Of a DNA stretch of 64,000 nt, positions 9,096 to 18,182 are shown in pieces. A model generated the notes under the pieces. It saw nothing but the letters and a program-made list of their open reading frames with translations. It was not told where the DNA came from and did no database searches. How positions within the stretch are numbered: the stretch's first letter is position 1; every line of letters starts with the position of its first letter. Source of the DNA: Bog-756 sp963769765 (GTDB lineage: Bacteria; Actinomycetota; Acidimicrobiia; Acidimicrobiales; RAAP-2); contig CAVYNA010000003.1 of the NCBI GenBank assembly GCA_963769765.1, positions 62,001 to 126,000 of the forward strand, written 5' to 3'. A program made the position numbers and the translations under genes.

Positions 9096-9491
9096 ATGCC
9101 CGCCGCTCCCGTGCTCGTCTACGACGGGGAATGCGGCTTCTGCGTGGCGGCGGCCAAGTGGATCGACGCGCGCTGGAATGGTCCGGTGCGTCCGGACGCG
9201 ATCAGTGCACAGGAGCTCGGTGCGGACGGCCTCGCGCGGCTCGGCCTCACGATCCGGGATGCGGCGAGGGTCGCGTGGTGGGTCGAGGACGGGCATGCGG
9301 AAGGCGGTCATCTCGCGATCGCGCGTGCGCTCCGCGCTGCAGGTGGGAGCTGGGGGTTCGTCGGCCGGGTCCTCCTGCACCCGCCGGCACGATGGGTCGC
9401 GTGGTCCCTCTACGGGCTCGTTGCTGCCAATCGCGGTCGGCTCCCAGGGGGGAACTTGGCATGCTCGTCGACAGGGGTCGGTCGGGGCTGA
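9096..9491 (+). CDS. DCC family thiol-disulfide oxidoreductase (DUF393)
   Basis: A 131-residue protein. LVYDGECGFCVAAAKWIDAR is the diagnostic N-terminus of the DCC (DUF393) family, with a CxxC redox pair. The later segment with WWVEDGHAEGGHLAIARAL also matches. The fold is thioredoxin-like and the family is predicted to exchange thiols and disulfides; no substrate is established. The short Gly-rich C-terminus (GGNLACSSTGVGRG) is probably disordered. Transcription appears leaderless. Confidence 0.8.
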   Translation: MPAAPVLVYDGECGFCVAAAKWIDARWNGPVRPDAISAQELGADGLARLGLTIRDAARVAWWVEDGHAEGGHLAIARALRAAGGSWGFVGRVLLHPPARWVAWSLYGLVAANRGRLPGGNLACSSTGVGRG

Positions 9492-9537
9492 GCGAGTCTT
9501 CGCCGATCCCTCGCGCCCGGGAGGGGCGGCCGAGGTG

Positions 9538-10266
9538 TCAGGTGTGGTGCCAAACGTCGGTGAACCCTGCGCCGCCGACCAGGCGACCAGGCTTCGCCTT
9601 CACGGTGGCGCCCGACGCCATGGTGATCGGCGTCGCGCCCGCCCCTCCGAGCGTGGTTCCGTCCACACCGGCCGCGGTGAACGTCACGCTACCGAAGTCC
9701 GTGAGGGGCAGGACCCGGGAGCTCGAGGGCGCCTCGGCGATGACCTCCGCCGAAGCGCGCTTCGCGGAGGGATCCGTCGCATGGACGACCCGGCTCCAGC
9801 CGCTCGTGTGATCGGTCAGGGTCAGCGCGAAGTGGCCACCGGCACTCGCGACGACACTGGCTTGGAAGGCGTCGCCCGCGCTCACCGGCTCCGTGAAGTA
9901 GACGGGGGCCTTGGGGTAGAGCTCGTACCACACGGCGTACACCGGGAGGCCCCTGGAGCAGTCGAGCTCCGATCCGGTCTGCTCGACGGTCGTGCTGCCG
10001 TCCCCGTCCAATCCCACCCAGAACGCCGAGTAGGTCGCCTTCGACCCGCAGACCGCACTCGACTCCGTCCACGAGGACGTGACGCTGGTGAATGGCCCGC
10101 CCTTCGCGACATAGCCGGACCAATTCGTGCTCGTCGAGCCCACCCGGATGAGCGTTCCGTGGGTGGCCTCCGCGACCGACGGGACGTCGACCAGACCCAG
10201 CGTGCCGACCAAGAGCCCGACCGCGACCGACCACCTCACCAACCGCCGAGTCACGGCGTCGCCCAT
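9538..10266 (-). CDS. secreted G1 family (eqolisin-like) glutamic peptidase
   Basis: A 242-residue protein beginning with a twin-basic N-region and hydrophobic signal ending near SVAEA. NWSGYVAKGGPFTSV matches the conserved N-terminal strand of G1 peptidases. FWVGLDGDGSTTVEQTGSE contains the catalytic Gln, and RASAEVIAEAP supplies the region of the catalytic Glu. These enzymes have a beta-sandwich fold and work outside the cell, usually at acidic pH. The ATG at 10266 is chosen for the signal peptide; upstream Mets at 10302 and 10335 are alternatives. Substrates cannot be deduced. Confidence 0.8.
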   Translation of the reverse strand: MGDAVTRRLVRWSVAVGLLVGTLGLVDVPSVAEATHGTLIRVGSTSTNWSGYVAKGGPFTSVTSSWTESSAVCGSKATYSAFWVGLDGDGSTTVEQTGSELDCSRGLPVYAVWYELYPKAPVYFTEPVSAGDAFQASVVASAGGHFALTLTDHTSGWSRVVHATDPSAKRASAEVIAEAPSSSRVLPLTDFGSVTFTAAGVDGTTLGGAGATPITMASGATVKAKPGRLVGGAGFTDVWHHT

Positions 10267-10338
10267 CGCCAATCCCCCCCACGCTTCCGAAGAGCGCACC
10301 ATAGCGTCCGTCTCGGAAGACGACAACGGGACCACCGG

Positions 10339-10833
10339 TCAGTCGTCGATGCTGACCTCCAGGGTGACCGACATCGAACCGAGAATGGAGATGCCGTGCC
10401 GGACGCCGTTGGTCGACCACTCGGTCACGACGATGGCGCGGCCGGACCGGGTGCCCGGCGGCGCGAGCGAACCTGCGATCACCCCCGGTACGTAGCCGAC
10501 CCGGTGCCCGCCCCCGATGACGGCGAGTGCGTGGTGGTCGAGCGGATTGGACGGCTCGGGTCGGATCTCGACCCACCGTCCGGCCTCGAAGTTGGCAAGC
10601 GGCAGCACGTCGTCGTGGAAGTCGACCCCGCCCACCCGGGTGAGGAACACGCCGGGAAGCACCGTCCCAACTTCGTCTTCGACGAGCTCGACGGTGCGCT
10701 GGCGGTCGAGGAACGCGCGGAAGCCGACCCCGACGAGCTCCCCGTCGGCGCCCTCGACCGAGGTGTGGGCGCCGGCGAGGTACACGGGGAGCTGCACCCC
10801 GTCGCCGGCACGCCGTCTCGGAACCCAGGTCAT
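10339..10833 (-). CDS. stand-alone HIRAN domain protein
   Basis: A 164-residue protein. The centre (FLTRVGGVDFHDDVLPL, LVREPSNPLDHHALAV-like text reading EIRPEPSNPLDHHALAV, and HRVGYVPG) fits a HIRAN domain. HIRAN domains bind damaged DNA or 3' ends at stalled forks, usually as part of SNF2 helicases; here no helicase is attached. The N-terminal 45 residues (VYLAGAHTSVEGADGELVGV) are not assigned. The ATG at 10833 follows GGGAGG with eight bases between; a longer in-frame extension to 11004 is low complexity. Nothing recognisable lies between 10834 and 11065. Confidence 0.65.
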   Translation of the reverse strand: MTWVPRRRAGDGVQLPVYLAGAHTSVEGADGELVGVGFRAFLDRQRTVELVEDEVGTVLPGVFLTRVGGVDFHDDVLPLANFEAGRWVEIRPEPSNPLDHHALAVIGGGHRVGYVPGVIAGSLAPPGTRSGRAIVVTEWSTNGVRHGISILGSMSVTLEVSIDD

Positions 10834-11065
10834 CGGTCGGCCTCCCGTGGAGCAGCGGGATCGCCGACGTCGATTGCACCCATCTCGATTCTCGGCCTCC
10901 GCACTCGTCTGGCGAACCTCGGGTCCACCCGCGACCGGCCCACCTGCGACCGGCCCCCCGTAGCCCGGGCCCTCCGGATCGGGACCGGGCCAGGAGCCTG
11001 CCACTCACCGACCCGGCACCGTGACATCGACCAGACGTCGCGCGACCTTGAGCCGCGGACCCCGG

Positions 11066-11734
11066 TCAGGAGACCGGCAGGACCGGCTCCTCGCGCTCGT
11101 GCCCGTCCGACTCCTCTGCCAGCCAACGGGGAGCGTGCTCGGCCGCCCACGACTCGGTGACCCAGCCTTTCACCATCGAGCGCATCGACTGCGGGTGGGA
11201 GAGGGCGATGAGGACGTGCCCGCAGACCACGACGAACACGGCGAACGCGCACACGTCGTGCACGAACGTGGCCCCGGTGCGCCACGAGACAGGGAAGTGA
11301 CCGAACCACTGCATGACGGTGCCGCTCGCGAGGAGGACGACGATCGCCCCGGCGGTGAACGCGGCGTTCAGCTTCTGGCCGGGGTTGAACTTGTCCGTCG
11401 CCGCTCCTGAGGTGCCGAGGGACCGGAGCCAGCGGAGCTCCTCTCTCGTCCACAGGTTCACCCGCCGGACATCACGTCGCATCCGGGCACCCCAGCGACC
11501 GAGCACTGAAAGGGCGAGCGGGACCGGCAGGACGAGGCCGGCCCAGAGGTGGATCTCGGCGATCAGGTGGCGGCGACCGACGATGCCGCCGAGCGATCCG
11601 AAGTAGAGGAGCAGGGCCGTTGCCATGAGGATGCCGAACAACGTGGCGTTCGCCCAGTGTGCGCCGCGCTGGACGGCGTCGAACCGCACCAACCGCCACC
11701 CGGGTCCACTGTCGTGTGGGGACCCGTCCGCCAC
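11066..11734 (-). CDS. cytochrome b/b561-like membrane subunit
   Basis: A 222-residue integral membrane protein with four hydrophobic segments. His residues in RGAHWAN, AEIHLWAG, FVHDVCA and CGHVLIALSH are placed as for two b hemes, in the style of formate dehydrogenase gamma or cytochrome b561 subunits. It starts with GTG three bases after the stop of the molybdopterin oxidoreductase at 11738, and GGGGGATC in that gene's end serves as its ribosome site. The pair therefore likely forms a membrane-bound redox complex, with this subunit passing electrons between the quinone pool and the molybdenum centre. Confidence 0.8.
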   Translation of the reverse strand: MADGSPHDSGPGWRLVRFDAVQRGAHWANATLFGILMATALLLYFGSLGGIVGRRHLIAEIHLWAGLVLPVPLALSVLGRWGARMRRDVRRVNLWTREELRWLRSLGTSGAATDKFNPGQKLNAAFTAGAIVVLLASGTVMQWFGHFPVSWRTGATFVHDVCAFAVFVVVCGHVLIALSHPQSMRSMVKGWVTESWAAEHAPRWLAEESDGHEREEPVLPVS

Positions 11735-11737
11735 CGC

Positions 11738-12457
11738 TCAGGATCCCCCGGTATCGGTCGGACCGGTCGATCCGTCGATCCATCCGTTGACCGGGTAGCC
11801 GTTCTGCTCCCAATACCCGGGCTCGACCTGGTCGACCACCCGGATCGCCGAAAGCCACTTGAGCGACTTGTACCCGAACATCCGCGCGACGTAAAGGCGG
11901 ACCGGACCGCCGTGCTCGGTGGTGACCGGCGCACCGAGCATCCGGTAGGCCACGAGGACGTCCGACATTCGCGCCTGTTCGAGCGTGAGGCTCTCGGTGT
12001 CCGCCCCGTCGTAGGACTCGAACGTGAGTGCGGCCGCTGTCGGACCCACGCCCGCGTCGTCGAGCAGATCGGACAGCCGCACCCCCTCCCAGTGCACCGA
12101 TGGGACCCGCCAACCGGTCACGCACTGGAAGTCGCGGACAAGGGTCGTGCTCGGCAGGGCCTCGAGCTCGGCGAGCGAGTAGGTGTGCGCCCGATCGACG
12201 AGGCCGCTCACCTCGAGCCGGTATGACGAACGTGCGATCTGCGGATACGAGCCGGTGATCGAGTAGATGCGGAAGCGGTCCGAACCGGGCAGCAACCCGC
12301 CGAGACCGGAGCCGAACGCGTCGCCGATCGCCCGCTGCACCTTCGAGCCGAACGCGATGCCCACGGCGCCGAGCGCCGCCATCGCGAGCACGACCCGGCG
12401 ACCGACCGCAACCCGCCCGGACCGGTCCGCCACGGTTGGGACATCGGGGTTCGCCAT
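11738..12457 (-). CDS. sulfite oxidase-like molybdopterin-dependent oxidoreductase
   Basis: A 239-residue protein. DFQCVTGWRVPSVHWEGVRL contains the Cys that ligates molybdenum in the sulfite oxidase/MsrP fold, and MFGYKSLKWLSAIRV is the conserved C-terminal segment. GRRVVLAMAALGAVGIAFG near the N-terminus is an Arg pair plus hydrophobic stretch, consistent with Tat export and membrane anchoring. It lacks the dimerisation domain of true sulfite oxidase. MsrP-like reduction of oxidised methionine in envelope proteins is one possibility, but the substrate is not fixed by the sequence. It is coupled to the downstream cytochrome b gene. Confidence 0.85.
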   Translation of the reverse strand: MANPDVPTVADRSGRVAVGRRVVLAMAALGAVGIAFGSKVQRAIGDAFGSGLGGLLPGSDRFRIYSITGSYPQIARSSYRLEVSGLVDRAHTYSLAELEALPSTTLVRDFQCVTGWRVPSVHWEGVRLSDLLDDAGVGPTAAALTFESYDGADTESLTLEQARMSDVLVAYRMLGAPVTTEHGGPVRLYVARMFGYKSLKWLSAIRVVDQVEPGYWEQNGYPVNGWIDGSTGPTDTGGS

Positions 12458-12561
12458 GACCTGATCAGCTTAGGGTGGCTCCGTCCCGAGGTCGCGGGCG
12501 GCGGGCGGCGCGCGCCGTCCGGTCCCGTGGTGGGCGGCACCGACCGTGCTAGGAAGGAACG

Positions 12562-13995
12562 ATGTGGTTCCGGCGGTTCCGCTCGCAGGTCGTCGCGGTC
12601 ACCGCGGTCGTTGCGGTCGGGGCGATCGCGGCGCTCGCCGCCGGCTGCAGCTCAAGCACGCCAGCCACCACGTCGCCCCGGCCGGTCGCGGTGACCTGGA
12701 TGTCCGGTGATCCCGTGCAGGGGACGCCAGCCAGGTACGACAAGGTGGGCACGATCCGGGTCGGCCCCGCCGACGCGAAGAATGTCCTGGTCCTCGAGCC
12801 CGGAACCTCCGCGGCCGCCGCCTACTTCGTCCCGCTCGCCGAGTGGATCGTGTCGAAGGCGAGCGGTTGGCAGGTCTGGGCGGTCGAACGGCGCGAGAGC
12901 TTGCTCGAGGATCAGTCCGTCCTCAACGAGTACAAGGCCGGCAAGGTCACCACCACTCAGCTCTACGACTACTACCTCGGATACCTCAAGGATCCGAGCA
13001 TCTCCCCCCACTACCAGATCGTCCAGGACTCGACGGTCGAGTTCGCCAAGCAGTGGGGCATGGCCGTCGCCGTGCAGGATCTCCACCGCGTGATCGGTGC
13101 AGCCGAGCAGCTCGGCGGAGAGGTCGTCCTCGGCGGGCACTCGCTCGGCGGATCGGTGGTGACCGCCTACGCGACGTGGGACTTCGGCGGCAAGCCAGGC
13201 GCGGACGGACTCGCCGGTCTCGTCTACATCGACGGCGGCAGCGGCCCGCCCGAACTGACCGCGGGACAGGCGACGTCCACATTGGCCGCGCTCGAGGCGC
13301 CGGGCACCTCGCCGTGGCTCGTCTTCGGGGGGTTCCCCGCACCGCTCGCGGGTCTCTTCAACGCGACCGGGTCCGCGTCGGCGCTCCTCGACCCGAACGG
13401 GCCCTCGCTCGGTCAGAGCTCAGGCCTCCTGCCGACGGATCTCGTGCCGCCGACGCCCGTCACCAACGTCGGCCAGTACGGCTACGCGCTCAACGTTGCG
13501 ACGTCACCATCGAGCCTCGCCGCCGCACAGGCGCACCTCGGACAGGGCATTGCGACGGCCGGATCCGTACACGGCTGGGACGGAACGGGGGCGCTCACCC
13601 CGATCACCCGGTTCGCTGCGATGTTCGCCGGTGCGGGTATCAGCGGTGCCGACGGTACCGAGTGGTACTTCCCGCAACGGCTGACCGACGACACGGGTGT
13701 CGTCGCCAACGGCAACGCCAACCCCGGCCAGCAGGTGCTCGGCGTGAACGCCACGATGGGCCACTCCCTCCCGAAGGGCCTCCGCATCTACGCCTTCGCC
13801 ACCTCCCTCGGGAAACAGGCGGTCATCGACGCAGCGCGCACGCTCGCGTCGCAGTCCGGGATCCCAGCCTCCAATCTCGTCCTCGTCAACCGTCAGACCA
13901 CCTATGCCCACAATGATCCCGCCGGTGCCTACCCGAACAACGCCTTCGTCGCCGCCCTTGTGCCATTCCTCGGTCAGATCGAGGCGCACGGCTAG
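12562..13995 (+). CDS. alpha/beta hydrolase-like lipoprotein
   Basis: A 477-residue protein with a clear lipoprotein signal (basic start, hydrophobic core, lipobox ALAAGC, then Ser/Thr linker). VVLGGHSLGGSVVTAYA is a nucleophile elbow with Ser between His and Leu. A late YAHNDPAGAYPNN segment supplies a candidate catalytic His, and FVPLAEWIVSKASGWQVWAVERR resembles the early strands of the fold. It is probably an envelope-anchored esterase or lipase; no substrate is evident. GGAAGGA precedes the ATG. No operon partner is clear, since the next gene starts 30 bases later and encodes a cytosolic flavoenzyme. Confidence 0.75.
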   Translation: MWFRRFRSQVVAVTAVVAVGAIAALAAGCSSSTPATTSPRPVAVTWMSGDPVQGTPARYDKVGTIRVGPADAKNVLVLEPGTSAAAAYFVPLAEWIVSKASGWQVWAVERRESLLEDQSVLNEYKAGKVTTTQLYDYYLGYLKDPSISPHYQIVQDSTVEFAKQWGMAVAVQDLHRVIGAAEQLGGEVVLGGHSLGGSVVTAYATWDFGGKPGADGLAGLVYIDGGSGPPELTAGQATSTLAALEAPGTSPWLVFGGFPAPLAGLFNATGSASALLDPNGPSLGQSSGLLPTDLVPPTPVTNVGQYGYALNVATSPSSLAAAQAHLGQGIATAGSVHGWDGTGALTPITRFAAMFAGAGISGADGTEWYFPQRLTDDTGVVANGNANPGQQVLGVNATMGHSLPKGLRIYAFATSLGKQAVIDAARTLASQSGIPASNLVLVNRQTTYAHNDPAGAYPNNAFVAALVPFLGQIEAHG

Positions 13996-14025
13996 CGGCA
14001 CCTCGGTCGAACCATCACCGCTCGG

Positions 14026-15027
14026 ATGAACGCGCGCGCCGCTTCGATCGAGACCGCGTGGTCGGCCACGCTGGGGTTGCGTGCGCCCGTGCTCAACGCA
14101 CCGATGGGCGGAGTGGCCGGCGGTGCACTGGCCGCCGCGGTCTCCGCCGCTGGCGGGTTCGGCATGATCGGCATCGGCAGCGCCGGAAGTGTCGAGCTCG
14201 TCCGACGCGAGGTGGGGATCGCGACCGCGGCAGGTCAGCGGTTCGGGATCGGTCTGCTCGACTGGAAGCTCGCGGCCGATCTGAGGTTGCTCGACGCCGC
14301 GATCGACGCGGGTCCGGCCCTCCTGTCGGTGAGCTTCGGAGAGGCCTGGCCGTGGACGGAACGCGTCCGCGCCGCGGGCATCACGACGGCCGTCCAGGTC
14401 GCCGACGTCGCGACCGCCCGTCGAGCGGCCGATGCAGGCGTCGAGGTGATCGTCGCGAGGGGTGCCGAAGGGGGTGGCCACGGCGACCCGGCCATGGGCA
14501 CCCTGCCGCTTCTCGAGGGGGTCCTCGACGCAGTCGACGTGCCAGTGCTCGCCGCAGGCGGGATCACGTCGGCAAGAGGCCTGGCCGCCGTGCTCGCTGC
14601 GGGCGCCTCGGGGGCATGGCTCGGGACCGCGTTCGCGACGTGCCCCGAATCTCTCGCCACGGACGGGACGCGCCAGGCGCTCCTCGATGCGGTGGGCACT
14701 GCCACGGTGACAACCCGTGCATTCGACGTGGGCCTTGGCTACGCGTGGCCCGACCGCTATCCCGAACGCGTCCTCGCGAACTCCTTTACCGAGCGTTGGA
14801 GCGGACGTGAGCGCGAGCTCGAAGTCGAGATTCGATCCCGCAGGGCGCTCACCGAAGCGGTCGCCGCGGACGACCGTCAGATCGCACAAGTAGACGGCGG
14901 ACAAGGTGTCGGACTCGTCACGCAGATCCGCTCGGCAGGCTCCGTCATCGACGACCTCTGCCAGGGCGCGATCGCGCTGCTCTCCTCGTGGCATCACCTC
15001 CACCGGACAGACGCGCCTGGCGAGTAA
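14026..15027 (+). CDS. nitronate monooxygenase family flavoprotein
   Basis: A 333-residue TIM-barrel protein. APVLNAPMGGVAGGALAAAVSAAGGFGMIG at the N-terminus, the ARGAEGGGHGD segment (with the likely active-site His) and VLAAGGITSARGLAAVLAAGASGAWLGTAF (FMN phosphate grip) match the 2-nitropropane dioxygenase/nitronate monooxygenase family. Members oxidise nitronates with FMN and oxygen, protecting against toxins such as propionate-3-nitronate; some relatives act on other substrates. The ATG at 14026 has no strong ribosome site. Confidence 0.88.
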   Translation: MNARAASIETAWSATLGLRAPVLNAPMGGVAGGALAAAVSAAGGFGMIGIGSAGSVELVRREVGIATAAGQRFGIGLLDWKLAADLRLLDAAIDAGPALLSVSFGEAWPWTERVRAAGITTAVQVADVATARRAADAGVEVIVARGAEGGGHGDPAMGTLPLLEGVLDAVDVPVLAAGGITSARGLAAVLAAGASGAWLGTAFATCPESLATDGTRQALLDAVGTATVTTRAFDVGLGYAWPDRYPERVLANSFTERWSGRERELEVEIRSRRALTEAVAADDRQIAQVDGGQGVGLVTQIRSAGSVIDDLCQGAIALLSSWHHLHRTDAPGE

Positions 15028-15164
15028 CGCGCGACGCCTGTCGATCGTTGAACGAGACAACCCGCGATGACGTGGGTCGGGTCGTCTCGCGCCCCAGGAT
15101 CGGTCCGATCACTTGGCGGACCTGTCCATTGCGCAATGTTGCGATGAATTTCGTGCGACGTCGA

Positions 15165-15193
15165 TTGACCTCGGGAAGTGCTCCCAATACGGT
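15165..15193 (+). promoter_or_regulatory. sigma70-type promoter
   Basis: TTGACC (15165-15170) and TACGGT (15188-15193) are separated by exactly 17 bases. It would drive the secreted-protein gene at 15266 with a leader of about 65 bases. This is the best canonical promoter seen in the window. Confidence 0.65.
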
Positions 15194-15265
15194 GCACTTA
15201 CGAGGGCGTTGCACGCATCACCGGTCGAGGCGGATCGGTGTGCCCAAGATGCAAGGAGGTCATAG

Positions 15266-15763
15266 ATGCTCCGTCGTACGCTTGTCGGCGCTTCACTTGC
15301 GGTCACTGCAGCGGCCTTGATCGCTCCGGGTGCAGGCGTTGCTGCCGCGCACCCGAAGGTCGGGCCGCACCAGTTCTTCAACGGGACGATCAACGGTTCG
15401 CTCGGTACGCCGACGCCCGCGATCATCAAGGTGGTCTGCCCGGGTCCAGCCGGCACCACCGGTCACCCGCTCGGGGGCCAGAAGGTCGAGGTGAACCTCG
15501 ACGTCGCGATCCTCGCAAACTCCGGTTACACCGGCAATAGCGCGACCTCGATCGGCGTGTTCTTCGGCGCTCCTCCTCCGGTCGCCGGTCCGGGTCAGCT
15601 CAGCTTCACCAAGTACGGTGCCCCGAAGAACATCCCGACGTCGATCTCCGTCCCATGCAGTGGGACCGGGCTCGTGTACTTCGTTCCGTTCCCCCAGAGC
15701 CCGCCAACCTCTCGCGACGCGACCGTCCCGGTCGAGTTCGCGAACATCGCGGCCAAGCCGTGA
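15266..15763 (+). CDS. small secreted protein of unknown function
   Basis: A 165-residue protein I cannot assign to a family. It has a clean Sec signal peptide (MLRRTLVGASLAVTAAALIA, cleavage near VAAAHP). The mature part is Gly/Pro-rich with two Cys (KVVCPGPAG and SVPCSGTG) that could form one disulfide. FFNGTINGSLGTPTPAIIKV and ATVPVEFANIA suggest a beta-sandwich, but this is inference. A canonical promoter and a near-perfect AAGGAGG ribosome site six bases before the ATG suggest high expression. It ends in an unusual repeat of stop codons followed by a strong hairpin. Confidence 0.75.
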   Translation: MLRRTLVGASLAVTAAALIAPGAGVAAAHPKVGPHQFFNGTINGSLGTPTPAIIKVVCPGPAGTTGHPLGGQKVEVNLDVAILANSGYTGNSATSIGVFFGAPPPVAGPGQLSFTKYGAPKNIPTSISVPCSGTGLVYFVPFPQSPPTSRDATVPVEFANIAAKP

Positions 15764-15792
15764 CCGGCTGAGCGGCTGACCGGCTAACCGGT
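15761..15792 (+). repeat. 8-bp tandem repeat carrying stops in all three frames
   Basis: Four copies of an 8-bp unit (TGACCGGC, TGAGCGGC, TGACCGGC, TAACCGGT) begin at the stop codon of the gene at 15266. Because 8 is not a multiple of 3, the stops at 15761, 15769 and 15777 fall in the three different frames. A comparable array follows the gene at 62396. Confidence 0.8.
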
Positions 15793-15807
15793 CCCAGGCG
15801 CCACCAA

Positions 15808-15840
15808 CGCCAGTGCCCCCGCATCGCGGGGACACTGGCG
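15808..15840. terminator. bidirectional hairpin terminator
   Basis: CGCCAGTG and CACTGGCG form perfect outer arms. The inner CCCCGC/GCGGGG pairs around a three-base loop, with one mismatch between the blocks. It lies between two convergent genes; no T-tract follows, as is common in actinobacteria. Confidence 0.75.
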
Positions 15841-15863
15841 TGAGGGTCGACTTCCCGGGCGGG

Positions 15864-18149
15864 TCAGGCGGCCGGAAGGTTCGCCGCTTCGACGGCGAAG
15901 ATCCCCTGGTTCAGCGGTTGGCCGCCCATCGACCCGAGGTAGGGCGCCCCACCCAGGGCGAAGACGCCACCGTCGCGGGCGGACAGCCAGTAGCCGCCGG
16001 TCGGATCCGCCGCGATGCCCGAGACAGGGGCGGCGAGGGTCTGGCCGCCCATCGAGCCACCGAACACGGCGTCACCGAATGCGAACACGCCGCCGTCGGT
16101 CGCGGTCAACCAGTAGCCCTTGCCGTCAGGGGTGGCCGCGATGCCGACCACAGGCTCATTGAGCGGGTGACCGCCCATCGACCCGAAGAAGCCGGCGTCC
16201 CCGAAGGCGAACACGCCACCGTCGGATTCGACGATCCAGTACCCCTTGCCGTCCGGAGTGGCCGCGATGCCGACCGGCACACCCACGTGGCTCGGTGATC
16301 CCGGGATGGTCGTCGCATCACCGATCGAGGTCGCATCGCCGTAGGGAACCACCTTCGCCACCCCGCTCGGCGGGAGCTCGAGGACCCAGTAGCCCTTCCC
16401 ATCGCTGGTCGACGCGATCCCGAGGAATGTCGGCACGAGGTCTCGCGCGACGCCCGCAAAGCTCGCCTGCGGACTGCCATAGGAGCCTGCGTCGCCGAAG
16501 TCCACGATCGTCCCCGTCGACGCGTTGAGAATCCAGTAGCCCTTGCCATCTGCGGTGGTGGCCATCGACCAGCAGCTGCCGTCGGGCATGATCCTGTCAG
16601 TTGTCACCGGCGGACAGGCGGACAGATCGGAGCCGGTGGAACCGTAGAAGACCGCCGCTCCGTAGTCGAAGATCCCACCGTCGCCACCGAGGAGCCGGTA
16701 GCCCTCCGGGGTCGCCGGGCCGGCCGTCAGGCAGTTGATGGACACCGCCAGCATCCCGAGCTGCGCACCGCTGCCGGTGTCCACGAAGTTGACATCGAAG
16801 CTCCCGCCGATGGGCGATCCGTCTCCTTTGATCGTGAGGTCGAAGGAAGCCGTGCCACCCGGGCCGACGTCCGCGACCGTGGTCGGGCTCGGTGTGACCG
16901 ACACCACACCGGCCGGCAAGGTCGACGTGGTCGTTCCAACCGTGACCGGACGGGTCGCGGAGGTTTCGACGTTGTTGACGATCGCCGTGGCCAGTTCACT
17001 CGAGGAGCCCAATGTGGAGAACACGAGTGGCGCCCCCTCCGAGTTCGTGGCACCGGTCAGGCGCGCCACACTCGACATCCACACGGACTCGTTCCCAGTG
17101 GGCCCTTCGGCGCTGGTCGGTGCCGCGCCTGGCCCCATGCCGATCACCCGGATCCCGAGCGAGTTGAGCGCGTTGATGGTCCCCTGCACGGTGGCCGAGC
17201 CGACGGGGGCGACTGCGCCCTCGACGGAGTTGGTTGCGGGATCGGTCGTGTCGGCCACGTAGCCGAACCGATCGGAGCCCGGGGTGACCGATGTCGCGGC
17301 GAAGTTGGCGCTCGGCTCGCTGTCACCATTGGTGGAGGTGATCGTCGTGGGAATCGGGGACCCTCCGGCGAAGGCGGCGACCGTCACGGTGTCGGTCGCG
17401 ACGATCACGAGGTGCAGCGCACCCGGCCGCCACCCGATGCCGCCGAGGGTGCCGCTCGTCGGAAGCACATTGGACGAGAAGGCCGGAACGTCACCCGACG
17501 TGCCGGGGGTTTGCTGGGTCGACGACGCCCCGGCAGGCCCGCTGTCGAGCGTGGAGCCGTTGCCGTTGCCGTCGAGTCCTGTCCCGGTGGCGAGCTGCTC
17601 GAGTCCCTCGAGATCCGTCTCGGGGCCGTCACCTCCGTTGCCGGGCAGCTGGCTGGCGAGCCCGACCGCGTTGGAGATGAGCGTGCCCAATGCGCCTATC
17701 CCCCCAGCGGTACCGGCTGTCACGATGGGCTGGTTGAGGATGAATGGCCTCGACGATGCGGAGTCACCGTCCTGCGCGGACCACGCGCCGCCGTAGTCCT
17801 TGAACATCGAGACGCCGAAGCCCATGCTGATCGAGGGGAGGTCGGCCTGCAGTTGGTCGACGACGCTCGAGAACGTCGAGGCGACGCTCGCCCACTGGCC
17901 GGAGAAGCTGCCGGTATCGTCGAGAAGCAGCGCGACGTCGACCTTGTCGTTCACCGACGACGCGGGCAACGTGATCGAGACCGGTGAGGTCTGTCCGGCA
18001 GGATCGCCGCTGCACACCGGGCCGCTCGTGATGGTAAGGCCACCCGACGGCGTGATCGTCTGCGCGCCGGCTGCGCCCTGCATTCCGCCAGCGAAGCCGG
18101 CAACCACCGCCAGCGCGGCCGTCACCTTCAGCATGCGTTGTGTCCTCAT
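15864..18149 (-). CDS. secreted vWA-domain protein with GGVFAFGDA-type repeats
   Basis: A 761-residue exported protein. The signal peptide (MRTQRMLKVTAALAVVAGFA) is followed by a von Willebrand A-like domain whose LLLDDTGSFSGQW carries a MIDAS-type D-x-T-x-S metal motif. A middle region (about residues 410-480) resembles an immunoglobulin-like domain. The C-terminal third is built of repeats of the GKGYWLTATDGGVFAFGDA type, ending SMGGQPLNQ. Such repeats are common in Acidimicrobiia and may form a beta-propeller; their function is unknown. Adhesion or matrix binding is plausible from the vWA domain. The ATG at 18149 follows GGAGG with nine bases between; a Met 19 codons upstream is less likely. 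Confidence 0.8.
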   Translation of the reverse strand: MRTQRMLKVTAALAVVAGFAGGMQGAAGAQTITPSGGLTITSGPVCSGDPAGQTSPVSITLPASSVNDKVDVALLLDDTGSFSGQWASVASTFSSVVDQLQADLPSISMGFGVSMFKDYGGAWSAQDGDSASSRPFILNQPIVTAGTAGGIGALGTLISNAVGLASQLPGNGGDGPETDLEGLEQLATGTGLDGNGNGSTLDSGPAGASSTQQTPGTSGDVPAFSSNVLPTSGTLGGIGWRPGALHLVIVATDTVTVAAFAGGSPIPTTITSTNGDSEPSANFAATSVTPGSDRFGYVADTTDPATNSVEGAVAPVGSATVQGTINALNSLGIRVIGMGPGAAPTSAEGPTGNESVWMSSVARLTGATNSEGAPLVFSTLGSSSELATAIVNNVETSATRPVTVGTTTSTLPAGVVSVTPSPTTVADVGPGGTASFDLTIKGDGSPIGGSFDVNFVDTGSGAQLGMLAVSINCLTAGPATPEGYRLLGGDGGIFDYGAAVFYGSTGSDLSACPPVTTDRIMPDGSCWSMATTADGKGYWILNASTGTIVDFGDAGSYGSPQASFAGVARDLVPTFLGIASTSDGKGYWVLELPPSGVAKVVPYGDATSIGDATTIPGSPSHVGVPVGIAATPDGKGYWIVESDGGVFAFGDAGFFGSMGGHPLNEPVVGIAATPDGKGYWLTATDGGVFAFGDAVFGGSMGGQTLAAPVSGIAADPTGGYWLSARDGGVFALGGAPYLGSMGGQPLNQGIFAVEAANLPAA

Positions 18150-18182
18150 CGGCAGGTACCTCCACGGCTCGTTCAACACCTT

